DNA of 64,000 nt from Flavobacteriaceae bacterium UBA3611 (GCA_002375495.1 DFLU01000005.1:244379-308378); one strand, 5' to 3'. Positions 18,018-27,689 are shown, numbered from the stretch's first letter. Notes: generated by a model from the sequence alone, not told the origin. Made by a program: numbers and translations.

Positions 18018-19550
18018 ATGAGCGACACAAGAAAGATTTCATCTGCATTAATTTCAGTTTTTCACAAAGACGGTCTGGAGCCAATCGTAAAAAAATTAGA
18101 CGAACTTGGCGTTATGATCTACTCTACCGGAGGCACCCAAAAATTTATCAATGATTTGGGCGTCAACGTTATTCCCGTAGAAGACGTAACCGATTATCCT
18201 TCCATTTTGGGCGGACGTGTTAAAACGTTGCACCCAAAGGTATTTGGTGGTATTCTGAACAGACAGGACAACGAAAGTGATGTTCGAGAAATGGGGCAAT
18301 ACAACATTCCGCAGTTAGATGTGGTGATTGTAGATTTATATCCTTTTGAAAAAACGGTTGCTTCGGGTGCTTCGGAACAAGATATTATTGAAAAAATTGA
18401 TATCGGCGGAATTTCACTCATTCGCGCAGCAGCCAAAAATTTTAAAGACACCATCTGTGTTTCTTCAATGGAAGATTACGCAGACTTTCTTGATGTTATT
18501 TCTGAAAACGAGGGCGAAATTACGCTGGCAGACAGAAAGCGCTTTGCAGCAAAGGCGTTCAATGTTTCTTCGCACTACGATACCGCCATCTTTAATTACT
18601 TCAACAGCGACCATAGTATTGCTTCGTTAAAAATTAGTGAAACCAACGGGCAGGTATTGCGATATGGTGAGAATCCGCACCAAAAGGGATACTTCTTTGG
18701 CGATTTCGACGCAATGTTCGACAAGCTTCACGGTAAAGAATTGAGCTACAACAACCTGCTAGATGTAGATGCCGCTGTAAATTTAATGCACGAGTTTAAA
18801 GGCGAGGCCCCTACGTTCGCCATCTTAAAACACAATAATGCGTGTGGTATTGCACAACGCGACACCGTATTAGCGGCCTATAACGATGCTTTGGCAGGTG
18901 ACCCGGTTTCGGCATTTGGAGGAATTCTAATTAGTAATACTGAAATAGATGCCCCCACCGCTGATGAAATTCACAAATTATTTTGCGAAGTGGTCATTGC
19001 ACCTTCTTTTTCCGAAGAAAGTTTAGAAATCTTAAAAGGTAAAAAGAACCGAATCTTATTAGTTCTAAAAGATGCCGAGCTACCGAATACAACGGTTAGA
19101 ACCTGTTTAAACGGTGCGTTGGTGCAGGAAAAAGACCATAAAACCGATGCCGAATCTGATTTAACCAACGCCACCAACAATAAACCCGACAATAGAGAGT
19201 TAGAAGATTTGTTATTTGCCTCTAAAATATGCAAACACACCAAGAGTAACACCATTGTCTTGGCTAAGAACAAACAATTATGTGCCAGTGGTACTGGGCA
19301 GACCAGCCGTGTAGATGCGTTACGCCAAGCAATTGAAAAAGCAAAAGGATTTAATTTCGATCTGAATGGTGCCGTGATGGCCAGCGACGCGTTTTTTCCG
19401 TTTCCAGATTGTGTTGAAATTGCAAATAAGGCAGGTATCGAAGCTGTTATCCAACCCGGAGGGTCTATAAAAGACCAATTGAGCATCGATTATTGCAACG
19501 AAAATAAAATGGCAATGGTATTTACCGGAACCCGTCACTTTAAGCACTAA
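18018..19550 (+). CDS. purH: Bifunctional AICAR formyltransferase / IMP cyclohydrolase PurH
   Basis: Catalyses the last two steps of de novo purine synthesis, AICAR to FAICAR and FAICAR to IMP. The 510-residue protein has the N-terminal cyclohydrolase (MGS-like) domain, with ALISVFHKDGLEPIVKKL, YSTGGTQKFI and GGRVKTLHPKVFGGIL. The transformylase domain follows from about residue 200 (LRYGENPHQKGYFFG, AILKHNNACGIA, DPVSAFGGILISN) and ends DYCNENKMAMVFTGTRHFKH. Full length for Bacteroidota. mreB follows 64 bases later with its own promoter. Confidence 0.97.
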   Translation: MSDTRKISSALISVFHKDGLEPIVKKLDELGVMIYSTGGTQKFINDLGVNVIPVEDVTDYPSILGGRVKTLHPKVFGGILNRQDNESDVREMGQYNIPQLDVVIVDLYPFEKTVASGASEQDIIEKIDIGGISLIRAAAKNFKDTICVSSMEDYADFLDVISENEGEITLADRKRFAAKAFNVSSHYDTAIFNYFNSDHSIASLKISETNGQVLRYGENPHQKGYFFGDFDAMFDKLHGKELSYNNLLDVDAAVNLMHEFKGEAPTFAILKHNNACGIAQRDTVLAAYNDALAGDPVSAFGGILISNTEIDAPTADEIHKLFCEVVIAPSFSEESLEILKGKKNRILLVLKDAELPNTTVRTCLNGALVQEKDHKTDAESDLTNATNNKPDNRELEDLLFASKICKHTKSNTIVLAKNKQLCASGTGQTSRVDALRQAIEKAKGFNFDLNGAVMASDAFFPFPDCVEIANKAGIEAVIQPGGSIKDQLSIDYCNENKMAMVFTGTRHFKH

Positions 19551-19556
19551 TTTTGT

Positions 19557-19564
19557 TACATTTG
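19557..19564 (+). promoter_or_regulatory. -7 promoter element of the mreB operon
   Basis: TACATTTG (perfect TAnnTTTG) starts 6 bases after the purH stop and 50 bases before the mreB ATG, so the rod-shape operon probably has its own promoter. The upstream box would overlap the end of purH. Confidence 0.55.
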
Positions 19565-19614
19565 TTGGGAACGAGCACGTTATAGTTTAATTTTTTACAC
19601 CTACCTGATTACTT

Positions 19615-20643
19615 ATGGGATTTTTTGACTTCCTCACCGAAGAGATTGCTATCGATCTTGGTACCGCGAACACGCTTATCATACACAACGACAAAGTAGT
19701 AGTAGACGCACCATCTATTGTGGCGCGCGACCGCAGTACTGGTAAAATTATAGCCGTAGGTAGGGAAGCAGCAATGATGCAAGGAAAAACCCACGAAAAC
19801 ATTAAGACTATTAGACCTCTAAAAGATGGTGTAATTGCAGATTTTGACGCCAGTGAAAAGATGATCAATATGTTCATCAAAGACATTCCGGCGCTAAAGA
19901 AAAAATGGCTTACGCCTTCCCTGCGCATGGTTATTTGTATTCCTAGCGGGATTACAGAAGTAGAAATGCGTGCGGTAAAAGAAAGTGCAGAGCGCGTAAA
20001 CGGAAAAGAAGTGTACCTGATACACGAACCTATGGCGGCAGCTATTGGTATTGGAGTAGACATCATGCAACCCAAAGGAAACATGGTAGTTGATATTGGA
20101 GGGGGAACTACAGAAATTGCGGTGATCGCCTTAGGCGGAATTGTCTGCGACAAGTCTGTTAAGATTGCTGGAGATGTATTTACCAACGACATTGTGTACT
20201 ACATGCGCACCCAGCACAACTTGTATGTGGGTGAACGTACGGCCGAGAAAATTAAAATCCAAATTGGAGCTGCTACAGAAGATTTAGAGTTGCCTCCAGA
20301 AGAGATGAGCGTGCAAGGGCGAGATTTGCTAACGGGTAAACCGAAACAAGTCCAGACAAGCTATCGTGAGATCGCTAAAGCATTAGACAAGTCGATTCTT
20401 CGTATTGAAGACGCAGTGATGGAAACATTATCACAAACTCCGCCCGAGCTAGCAGCCGATATTTACAATACAGGTATCTATCTTGCCGGTGGTGGTTCGA
20501 TGCTTCGTGGTCTTGACAAAAGGTTGTCGCAAAAAACAGACCTCCCTGTCTATATTGCTGAAGACCCATTACGCGCTGTAGTGCGCGGTACAGGTATCTG
20601 CCTAAAGAATATCGCTAAGTACAAAAGCGTACTCATTAAGTAA
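19615..20643 (+). CDS. mreB: Rod-shape determining protein MreB
   Basis: Actin-like ATPase that forms membrane-bound filaments and steers lateral wall synthesis. At 342 residues it is full length. It has the phosphate 1 loop AIDLGTANTLI, phosphate 2 VVDIGGGTTEIAVI and adenosine-binding LAGGGSMLRGLD motifs of the actin superfamily, plus GVIADFDASEKMI. The N-terminal MGFFDFLTEE helix is the likely membrane anchor. It heads the run mreB-mreC-mreD-mrdA-rodA, the complete elongasome core. Confidence 0.97.
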   Translation: MGFFDFLTEEIAIDLGTANTLIIHNDKVVVDAPSIVARDRSTGKIIAVGREAAMMQGKTHENIKTIRPLKDGVIADFDASEKMINMFIKDIPALKKKWLTPSLRMVICIPSGITEVEMRAVKESAERVNGKEVYLIHEPMAAAIGIGVDIMQPKGNMVVDIGGGTTEIAVIALGGIVCDKSVKIAGDVFTNDIVYYMRTQHNLYVGERTAEKIKIQIGAATEDLELPPEEMSVQGRDLLTGKPKQVQTSYREIAKALDKSILRIEDAVMETLSQTPPELAADIYNTGIYLAGGGSMLRGLDKRLSQKTDLPVYIAEDPLRAVVRGTGICLKNIAKYKSVLIK

Positions 20644-20654
20644 ACTTCTGATTT

Positions 20655-21539
20655 GTGCAACAGATTATCTTTTTCTTTATACGGAATAAAAATTTCCTGT
20701 TGTTTTTGCTGCTTTTCGTTGTTGCATTTGCTCTAACGGTAAATAGCCACTCCTACCATCGCAACAAATACATTACCTCTGCCAATTTTTTTAGCGGCAC
20801 TATTTATAGCTGGAAAAGCGATGTGGTGGGATATTTCAAACTAAAAGAACGCAATAACGCACTTGCCGAAGAAAACAGACGTTTACGTAGTTTATTGGCA
20901 GAAGCCCGCGATACCGTTCCATTTATCGCACTAGACAGCACTGTCTTTCCGGGTCCTTATCAATACTATCCGGCAAAGGTGATCAATAATTCGTATTCAA
21001 AAACTAAAAACTATCTTACCCTTCGCAAGCGTATTGGAGATCCGATTGAAGCCGATATGGGCGTGATTTCTTCCAAAGGAATTGTAGGTATTGTAAATAA
21101 GGTGTCTAACAAATATGCTTCTGTACAGTCTATTTTGAATACCAATAGCAAGATTAATGCGAAGCTCAAAAATTCGTTCCATTTCGGAACGTTGGTTTGG
21201 GATACCCAAGAACCCAACGAAGCAAAATTAATCGACATACCAAGACAAGCACCCGTTGTGGTGGGAGATACTATTGTAACCGATGGTAAGTCGACCATTT
21301 TCCCAAGAGGCATTCTTATTGGCACCATTAAAGATTTTAACTTGTCTAACAACCAAGATTATTATGATGTCACGGTTCAATTATTTAATGATATGACCAA
21401 TCTCCACCATGTGTATATTATTGAGAATGTTGAAAAAGAAGCTATTCAAGAGATAGAAGATGTTGAGGTGAAAGCACCGCTTCAGAACAGGCCCACCGAA
21501 TCAATAGAAGAAACCAACCAAGAGAACGATGCAGAATAG
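20655..21539 (+). CDS. mreC: Rod-shape determining protein MreC
   Basis: Periplasmic scaffold that binds PBP2 and activates it. The 294-residue protein starts at GTG (20655), 11 bases after mreB; no ATG is suitably placed. A membrane anchor (about 9-30) is followed by a coiled coil (KLKERNNALAEENRRLRSLL), then the beta-barrel MreC core with VISSKGIVGIVNKVSNKYAS and FPRGILIGTI. The acidic tail after residue 260 is poorly conserved. It overlaps mreD by 11 bases. Confidence 0.94.
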   Translation: MQQIIFFFIRNKNFLLFLLLFVVAFALTVNSHSYHRNKYITSANFFSGTIYSWKSDVVGYFKLKERNNALAEENRRLRSLLAEARDTVPFIALDSTVFPGPYQYYPAKVINNSYSKTKNYLTLRKRIGDPIEADMGVISSKGIVGIVNKVSNKYASVQSILNTNSKINAKLKNSFHFGTLVWDTQEPNEAKLIDIPRQAPVVVGDTIVTDGKSTIFPRGILIGTIKDFNLSNNQDYYDVTVQLFNDMTNLHHVYIIENVEKEAIQEIEDVEVKAPLQNRPTESIEETNQENDAE

Positions 21540-22035
21540 CGACTTATTGGTAAATATCGGGCGATTTAGTATCATGGTTGTGATCCAAATATTGCTGTTC
21601 AACCACATCAATTTTATGGGGTATATCAATCCGTATCCTTACATTTTATTTATCGTTGTTTTCCCATTTACAGGAAACAAGAGTTTACTTATATTTCTAG
21701 GCTTTCTGCTGGGGCTATCTGTAGATATTTTTAGCGACTCTGGAGGTGTGCATGCTGCAGCCTGTGTTTTTATTGCGTATCTACGGCCATTACTGCTGAA
21801 ATTTTCTTTTGGGGTAAGCTACGAATTCAACACCATAAAACTGAGCAAAGCAGATTTAGGCGCACGCTTTACCTATATTTCGGCCATGGTATTATTACAC
21901 CATCTGATGCTATTTTCTATGGAAATTTTTAACACTTCACACTTGGTATTGATCTTGAAATCTACGTTATTTTCAAGTATCTTTACCATAATAGTATTGT
22001 TCTGCATTACGCTACTTTTCAGCAGAAAAAATTAA
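21529..22035 (+). CDS. mreD: Rod-shape determining protein MreD
   Basis: Integral membrane member of the elongasome, 168 residues with about five hydrophobic segments. Sequence landmarks are NHINFMGYINPYPYILFIV and FLLGLSVDIFSDSGGVHAAA, the latter being the best conserved MreD stretch. The start codon lies inside the end of mreC, and mrdA follows 23 bases later. Identity rests on these motifs plus operon position, as MreD diverges quickly. Confidence 0.92.
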   Translation: MQNSDLLVNIGRFSIMVVIQILLFNHINFMGYINPYPYILFIVVFPFTGNKSLLIFLGFLLGLSVDIFSDSGGVHAAACVFIAYLRPLLLKFSFGVSYEFNTIKLSKADLGARFTYISAMVLLHHLMLFSMEIFNTSHLVLILKSTLFSSIFTIIVLFCITLLFSRKN

Positions 22036-22058
22036 GCTGAAAAACAACCCTTTTTAGA

Positions 22059-23972
22059 ATGAGAAAATTATTATTACTTGTTATTGTGATGATAACTGGC
22101 GTTGTATTTGCCAGCAGGCTCTTCTATCTTCAAGTGTACGACACCTCTTTTGAAAAACTTTCAGAAAACAATGCGATAAAAATTGAGTATGATTATCCGC
22201 AGCGCGGCTATATTTACGATCGCGATGGTGAATTGCTAGTTTCTAACCAACCGTCGTACGATGTGATGGTAATACCGCGTAATGTAAAGCCACTAGACAC
22301 TTTAGAGTTTTGCAAATTGCTGAAAATTTCAAAAGAAGAATTTAAACGGAAACTTGAAAAAGCCCGGATTTGGTCGCCACGACTTCCTTCACCTCTCTAC
22401 CCACAGTTAACCAAGGCCGAATATGCGTCGCTTTCAGAAAAAATGTACAAATTTGAAGGCTTCTATATTCAAAAACGTTCGTTACGTGAATATCAAGTGA
22501 GCCACTCTGCCAATGTACTCGGGTTTATTAGAGAGGTTGATGAACGCATTATCAAGGACAACCCAGACTATATCATGGGGGAACTCATCGGGAAACAGGG
22601 TGTAGAGCAAGCGTATGAAGATGAATTGCGTGGCACTAAAGGAGTGAAATACATTCAAAAAGATCGATTTAACAGAGAAATTGGTTCGTATAAAGATGGT
22701 GCGTTCGATACGATTCCAGAACGCGGAAAAGACATTCAGCTTACCATAGATGCAACCTTACAAAAGTATGGTGAAGAACTGTTCGCGAATAAGCGTGGTG
22801 GAATTGTTGCTATCGAACCTGCCACAGGCGAAATTCTTGCTTTAGTTACCGCGCCAAATTTCGACCCTGGGCTTTTAGTAGGCCGTGAGCGCTCTGCAAA
22901 CTTTACCAAATTGTATTATGATACTATTGCAAAACCATTGTTTGATCGTGGTTTGCAGGGCGAATATTCTCCAGGATCCCCTTTTAAAACGCTAACTGCA
23001 TTAATTGCGATGGAAGAAGGGGTGATGAATACCACCGAAAAAGTATATTGTAACCACGGGTATGTGTATGGTCGTGGCCAAAAGTTAGGTTGCCACAGCC
23101 ATTTTAGTCCGTTGGCCATGATAGACGGAATCGCACAATCGTGCAACGCTTATTTTTGTACGGCGTACCGACGCATTATCGAAAAATACCCAACGCCCCA
23201 AGAAGGTATCGATAATTGGAAAAGCCACTTGAACAGCTTTGGCTTGGGCGATTATATGGGTTATGACCTTCCGAGTGGTAAAAAAGGGCTCATCCCGAAT
23301 TCAGACTTTTACAACCGTTGGTACAATTACCCGAAGTACAAGTGGTATGCTACCGCAACTATATCGAATGCCATTGGCCAAGGTGAAGTAAACCTAACGC
23401 CCATGCAAATGGCTAATTTTACCGCAGCCATTGCCAATAGGGGCTATTGGTACAGACCTCATGTTATTAAAAGTATTGAAGGACAAAAAACGATTCCTGA
23501 AGAATATACCGTCAAAAATGTAACTACCATAGCTCCTGAACATTTTGAACCTGTGGTACAAGGTATGTTTGATGTGTATAACAAAGGTACAGCGTCTAGC
23601 CTTAGAGTTCCAGATATTGAAATCTGCGGAAAAACAGGAACTGCAGAAAATTATGTGCGTATTGATGGTAAGGCGGTTCAGCTTACAGACCATTCTACCT
23701 TTGTTGCTTTTGCTCCTAAAGACAACCCGAAGATTGCGATAGCTGTTTTTGTGGAAAACGGTTATTGGGGAAGCCGCTACGCAGGTAAAATTGCTAGTTT
23801 GCTCATTGAAAAGTATATTAAAGGTGAAATAACCAGAACCGACCTCGAAAAATTTGTACTGGAGGGCAGCCTTATGAATGAATACGAGAAGCCGTACACC
23901 GGCAAGCCATTCCCAATTAACGATGGAAAAAAGATAAGTGCTAAGTTCTTAGCTGAAAACAATACGAAATAA
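22059..23972 (+). CDS. mrdA: Penicillin-binding protein 2 (transpeptidase)
   Basis: Class B PBP that cross-links peptidoglycan during elongation with RodA. The 637-residue protein has an N-terminal anchor (LLLLVIVMITGVVFASRLFY), a dimerisation domain with RGYIYDRDGELLVSNQPSYD, and the transpeptidase domain. Its active-site motifs are SPFK (serine of SxxK, in EYSPGSPFKTL), SCN (in QSCNAYF) and KTG (in CGKTGTAEN). In the first motif the usual STFK is SPFK. The C-terminal 40 residues are an extension rich in Lys and Glu. It is followed by rodA after 49 bases. Confidence 0.95.
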   Translation: MRKLLLLVIVMITGVVFASRLFYLQVYDTSFEKLSENNAIKIEYDYPQRGYIYDRDGELLVSNQPSYDVMVIPRNVKPLDTLEFCKLLKISKEEFKRKLEKARIWSPRLPSPLYPQLTKAEYASLSEKMYKFEGFYIQKRSLREYQVSHSANVLGFIREVDERIIKDNPDYIMGELIGKQGVEQAYEDELRGTKGVKYIQKDRFNREIGSYKDGAFDTIPERGKDIQLTIDATLQKYGEELFANKRGGIVAIEPATGEILALVTAPNFDPGLLVGRERSANFTKLYYDTIAKPLFDRGLQGEYSPGSPFKTLTALIAMEEGVMNTTEKVYCNHGYVYGRGQKLGCHSHFSPLAMIDGIAQSCNAYFCTAYRRIIEKYPTPQEGIDNWKSHLNSFGLGDYMGYDLPSGKKGLIPNSDFYNRWYNYPKYKWYATATISNAIGQGEVNLTPMQMANFTAAIANRGYWYRPHVIKSIEGQKTIPEEYTVKNVTTIAPEHFEPVVQGMFDVYNKGTASSLRVPDIEICGKTGTAENYVRIDGKAVQLTDHSTFVAFAPKDNPKIAIAVFVENGYWGSRYAGKIASLLIEKYIKGEITRTDLEKFVLEGSLMNEYEKPYTGKPFPINDGKKISAKFLAENNTK

Positions 23973-24021
23973 CCCCTAATTTCTACTTGAAATTACACAC
24001 CGAAGCGACACCTAAAACCCA

Positions 24022-25287
24022 ATGTCCCAAAGCAAAGTATATTTAAAATTTGACTGGCTCACCATTTTCCTGTTTTTTGCCTTAGTGGGAATTGGTTGGA
24101 TTAACATCTATTCAGCTTCCTTAGATGAAACTGCTACCGCTTTTTTCGATTTAAGCAACGTATACTCAAAGCAGCTCATGTTTATTGGTCTGAGCGTGCT
24201 GCTCATCATTTTTATTCTAGCCATAGATTCAAAATTTTACGAACGTTTTTCGAGTGTCATCTATATTATTTCACTGGTCTCACTGCTCGGACTATTCGTT
24301 TTTGGCAAAGAGATTTCCGGTGCTACTTCATGGTATAGTTTTGGCCCCTTTGGTTTGCAACCCTCAGAATTTGCAAAAGCGGCTACTGCACTGGCACTCG
24401 CTAAATATTGTAGCGATATGCAAACCAATATTGGAGAGTTCAAACATCAAATACGTGCTTTTATCATCATTGCACTACCGGCAATATTCATCATCCCGCA
24501 ACCTGATCCAGGGAGTGCTTTGGTGTATGCGGCGTTCATTTTCCCCTTGTATCGAGAAGGCTTGCATTTTGTATATTTATTGCTCGGGTTCTTCGCCGCA
24601 GCGTTGTTTGTGGGCACATTAGCTTTCGGCGTTATATGGGTATCCTTGGGTGTGATCGCTATTGGGGCACTCATCTTTGCTTACAATGCGAAACGAAATC
24701 GAAAACGACCCCCAATTATTCGTTATAGCATCATTGCTGCTGCGTGTATAGGATTTGCTTTTTCGGTAAATTATATATTTGAAAACGTCTTTGAGCAACG
24801 CCATCGAGATCGTTTCAACATTGTTCTGGGAAAAGAAACCGATTCTCAGGGAATTGGGTACAATACCAACCAAAGTGAAATTGCAATTGGTAGTGGTGGA
24901 TGGACCGGTAAAGGCTGGACCCAGGGCACACAGACCAAAGGAAATTTTGTACCAGAGCAACATACCGACTATATTTTTAGTACCGTAGGGGAAGAATGGG
25001 GATTTGTGGGCAGCCTTGTAGTAATTATACTATTCGTGGCCCTCATTATACGTATCATCTACCTTGCCGAACGACAGAAAAACCAATTTAGCCGTGTTTA
25101 TGGTTATAGTGTGGGTGCAATCCTCTTTCTACATTTTTTCGTAAATGTAGGCATGGTAACAGGCCTATTCCCCACCGTTGGGATTCCGCTGCCATTTTTT
25201 AGCTACGGCGGCTCTGGCCTTTGGGGTTTCACCATCTTATTATTCATTTTTGTGAGACTTGACGGTGGTAATTATTACTACACGTAA
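24022..25287 (+). CDS. rodA: Peptidoglycan glycosyltransferase RodA
   Basis: SEDS-family polymerase that makes glycan strands with PBP2. The 421-residue membrane protein has about ten helices and the SEDS landmarks GWINIYSASLD, WYSFGPFGLQPSEFAKAA, DPGSALVY, the long extracellular loop with RHRDRFNIVLG and GWTGKGWTQGTQ, EQHTDYIFSTVGEEWGFVG, and the end segment PFFSYGGSGLWG. The last 16 codons and stop are part of the first unit of a 129-bp tandem repeat that continues downstream, so three copies of the gene's end exist. Confidence 0.95.
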   Translation: MSQSKVYLKFDWLTIFLFFALVGIGWINIYSASLDETATAFFDLSNVYSKQLMFIGLSVLLIIFILAIDSKFYERFSSVIYIISLVSLLGLFVFGKEISGATSWYSFGPFGLQPSEFAKAATALALAKYCSDMQTNIGEFKHQIRAFIIIALPAIFIIPQPDPGSALVYAAFIFPLYREGLHFVYLLLGFFAAALFVGTLAFGVIWVSLGVIAIGALIFAYNAKRNRKRPPIIRYSIIAAACIGFAFSVNYIFENVFEQRHRDRFNIVLGKETDSQGIGYNTNQSEIAIGSGGWTGKGWTQGTQTKGNFVPEQHTDYIFSTVGEEWGFVGSLVVIILFVALIIRIIYLAERQKNQFSRVYGYSVGAILFLHFFVNVGMVTGLFPTVGIPLPFFSYGGSGLWGFTILLFIFVRLDGGNYYYT

Positions 25288-25620
25288 TCAGCGGGGTGGC
25301 GAGCAAGCTGTTTTTTTGTAAGTTGTTTGACACAAAAAATAAGGTTGCGAAGGCGGACAAAAACCCAACTATTCATTTTTGTGAGACTTGACGGTGGAAA
25401 TTATTACTACACGTAATCACCGGGGTGGCGAGCAAGCTGTTTTTTTGTAAGTTGTTTGACACAAAAAATAAGGTTGCGAAGTCGGACAAAAATCCAATTA
25501 TTCATTTTTGTGAGACTTGACGGTGGAAATTATTACTATACTTGATTATCGGGGTGGCGAGCAAGCTGTTTTTTTGTAAGTTGTTTGACACAAAAAAATA
25601 AGGTTGCGAAGGCGCACGAA
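25241..25620 (+). repeat. Three tandem copies of a 129-bp unit containing the rodA 3' end
   Basis: Units start at 25241, 25370 and 25499, each with TATTCATTTTTGTGAGACTT and the rest of the rodA tail, then GGGGTGGCGAGCAAGCTG and a weak A/T hairpin (TTTTTTTGT / ACAAAAAAA). Copy 1 is the true rodA end. Copies 2 and 3 still spell the same C-terminal residues and a stop in the same frame, because 129 is a multiple of 3. Copy 3 differs by synonymous changes and a TGA instead of TAA. The stretch from 25288 to 25658 holds no other gene. Confidence 0.92.
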
Positions 25621-25658
25621 ATTAGAACTAATGATTTTGTCCTATTTCGCAGCGTTAC

Positions 25659-26462
25659 TTACCATGCTTTCCTATCCACCGAAGCCTCAAAACTCGCTTG
25701 CATTTGTTTTGATAACTTCGGAAAAAAATCGATTCCTGTCTTAGCCTCAATGGCGTCGATAGGCACAGCATAGTCATAAAAGGATCTATCAGTGCCTTCA
25801 TTTGGAATTAAAAAAGCTATGGCTTGGTAACCATCGCTTCGTTTGTCTAAAATAATTTTATAAAATTCTTGAGGTACTGAAACTTCTTCATCGCCAATAT
25901 GTTCTAACCCATCTCTTAGCACACCTCCTGTAACCACAAACACACCGTCGTATTTTTTAGCCCAATACCGTGTTTTTTGTTCCAATCGATTCCATATCCC
26001 ACCATTGAATTGGCGGTTTTGTGGACTAATATTGCTAGTTAAAAACGTCTCGTGATACGCATCGTAATCAAATTCACGGTCTGCTGCCGGGCAAAGATGC
26101 CCTCTGTCGTACCCAGAATTTTTATAATTGCGCCAATCTGCTGAACCTGATGCAACACTACGATCTGCAACAAAATACGGACGTTTAAAGTCGCTGTTTT
26201 TTAGATGCTCTTTTTTTAATTCGTATGCCACCCATTCAGCTTGTTCGTGAGCTTCAACATAAGACAAGGTGTAATACTGATGGGTTACCACATCGCCAGT
26301 TGTGGAAGATGGCAAAAACCCTTCGTTGAATTCGGCATAACTGGTCGTAGTCTCTTCAGTATTGGGGTAAGCTTCCTTTTTTTCATCCACGTACTTTTCA
26401 GCATAATACAGCGCAGCAGTGACCAAAATAATTAATAAAGGATATACTAATTTTCGATTCAT
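25659..26462 (-). CDS. DNA/RNA non-specific endonuclease (NUC1 family)
   Basis: Exported or membrane-anchored beta-beta-alpha-metal nuclease of 267 residues. An N-terminal hydrophobic helix (LVYPLLIILVTAALYYAEKY) is followed by the endonuclease domain. The catalytic motif DRGHLCPAADR near residue 120 contains the general-base His, and the metal-binding Asn lies in NISPQNRQFNGGIWNRLE. The later FVVTGGVL and VPQEFYKIIL strands are typical. Possible roles are nutrient recovery from DNA or envelope nuclease activity. It converges on rodA across the repeat array, and the OppC-like gene lies upstream in the same direction. Confidence 0.9.
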   Translation of the reverse strand: MNRKLVYPLLIILVTAALYYAEKYVDEKKEAYPNTEETTTSYAEFNEGFLPSSTTGDVVTHQYYTLSYVEAHEQAEWVAYELKKEHLKNSDFKRPYFVADRSVASGSADWRNYKNSGYDRGHLCPAADREFDYDAYHETFLTSNISPQNRQFNGGIWNRLEQKTRYWAKKYDGVFVVTGGVLRDGLEHIGDEEVSVPQEFYKIILDKRSDGYQAIAFLIPNEGTDRSFYDYAVPIDAIEAKTGIDFFPKLSKQMQASFEASVDRKAW

Positions 26463-26481
26463 CTTTTCAATTTTAATAACA

Positions 26482-27591
26482 TCATGTGGCTTTTACATCC
26501 ATTGCGTCGCGAAGCGCATTCCCAATCAACATAAAAGCTGTTACCAAGCTCATAATTGCAAGTCCGGGAATGATGGCTAAATACGGCTTTCCGAGAATGA
26601 TATAACTATAATGATCTTTTATAATCCCGCCCCAGCTAGGCATGGGTGGCTGTGCCCCAATGCCCAAAAAACTCAATCCGCTCTCTATGAGTATCGCCCC
26701 AGCAAAATTAGCCGCCGAAATAATGATCACGGGCGCCATTGCATTGGGTAAAATATGTCTTGTAATAATTCTCCAATCGGTATAACCCAACGCTCTTGCC
26801 GCAGTAACGAACTGCATTTCTTTTACGCCCATTACCTGTCCACGTACTACACGTGCCACTTCAACCCACATCGTAAGCCCTACCGCAATAAAAACTTGCC
26901 AAAACCCTTTGCCAAGGGCGAGTGTAATCGCAATAACCAACAATAAAGTAGGAATAGACCAAGTAACATTAATAAGCCACATAATGGCCGCATCTACTTT
27001 TCCGCCAAAGTAACCCGCAATGGCTCCAAGGCTTATACCAATCACCAATGAAATGAATACCGCTACAAATCCGATCGCCAATGAAATTCGAATACCAATA
27101 AGCATCCTGCTTAATAAGTCTCTACCATATTTATCGGTTCCCAGTATAAATTTTTTAGTTGAAACATACTGGGTAGAAATTTCGCTAGGTGTTTTGGCAG
27201 CTGGAAACAGACTATGCTTATACTCCTTTTGGAGTCCGCCAGACCCTTCTTCGGTATATTCAGTAATTAGAATACCATCTTTGGTGGTGCTAAAAGTGGA
27301 AATAGGAATTTCGGTCGCCGTCGTTTTCTTTCCAAAGAAAAACGCTCCTAAACCACCATTCGATGTTCCCTGCGAAGGTATGGTTAGGATTTGCACCGTA
27401 AACCCCGGACTTTTGGAATGAATAGAAAGATGCATTTGATTTGCATTTTCTGAGTCGTCTGGAGCCAAAGCATACGCAAAAATTGCCAAAAGCACGCATA
27501 GTGATAAAAAACACAAACTGAACATCCCCCAAAAGTTTTTTTTAAACTTTTGAAGTGCCAACTGTGTTACCGAAGTCGCCTGTTTTTTCAC
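26482..27591 (-). CDS. OppC/DppC-type peptide ABC transporter permease
   Basis: Inner membrane permease of 369 residues from the binding-protein-dependent oligopeptide group. The N-terminal helix (about 20-42) is followed by an unusually long extracytoplasmic stretch of about 100 residues, then the OppC N-terminal signature HSLFP...KFILGTDKYGRDLLSRMLIG and the transmembrane domain. The ATPase-contact loop is EMQFVTAARALGYTDWRIIT, and the end is SWGGIIKDHYSYIILGKPY. No permease partner, ATPase or binding protein gene is adjacent, so it must work with subunits encoded elsewhere. Confidence 0.88.
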   Translation of the reverse strand: MKKQATSVTQLALQKFKKNFWGMFSLCFLSLCVLLAIFAYALAPDDSENANQMHLSIHSKSPGFTVQILTIPSQGTSNGGLGAFFFGKKTTATEIPISTFSTTKDGILITEYTEEGSGGLQKEYKHSLFPAAKTPSEISTQYVSTKKFILGTDKYGRDLLSRMLIGIRISLAIGFVAVFISLVIGISLGAIAGYFGGKVDAAIMWLINVTWSIPTLLLVIAITLALGKGFWQVFIAVGLTMWVEVARVVRGQVMGVKEMQFVTAARALGYTDWRIITRHILPNAMAPVIIISAANFAGAILIESGLSFLGIGAQPPMPSWGGIIKDHYSYIILGKPYLAIIPGLAIMSLVTAFMLIGNALRDAMDVKAT

Positions 27592-27604
27592 CGCATAAAA
27601 CTAC

Positions 27605-27642
27605 AAAAAAACCCGCGACACACTTTCAGGTATCGCAGGTTT
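27605..27642 (-). terminator. Terminator of the C-terminal processing protease gene
   Basis: On the minus strand: a stem of AAACC, one mismatch and TCGC/GCGA type pairing around a 14-base loop, followed by a T run. It sits between the protease stop (27690) and the permease start (27591), separating the two transcripts. Confidence 0.8.
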
Positions 27643-27689
27643 AAATATAAATTGAGCCCAATTAGACAATCTGTTTAAGGATTGGCAAA

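Noticed and set aside
25241..25620. CRISPR array
   Set aside because: Three contiguous 129-bp units without spacers, one unit being the real rodA end; no cas genes.
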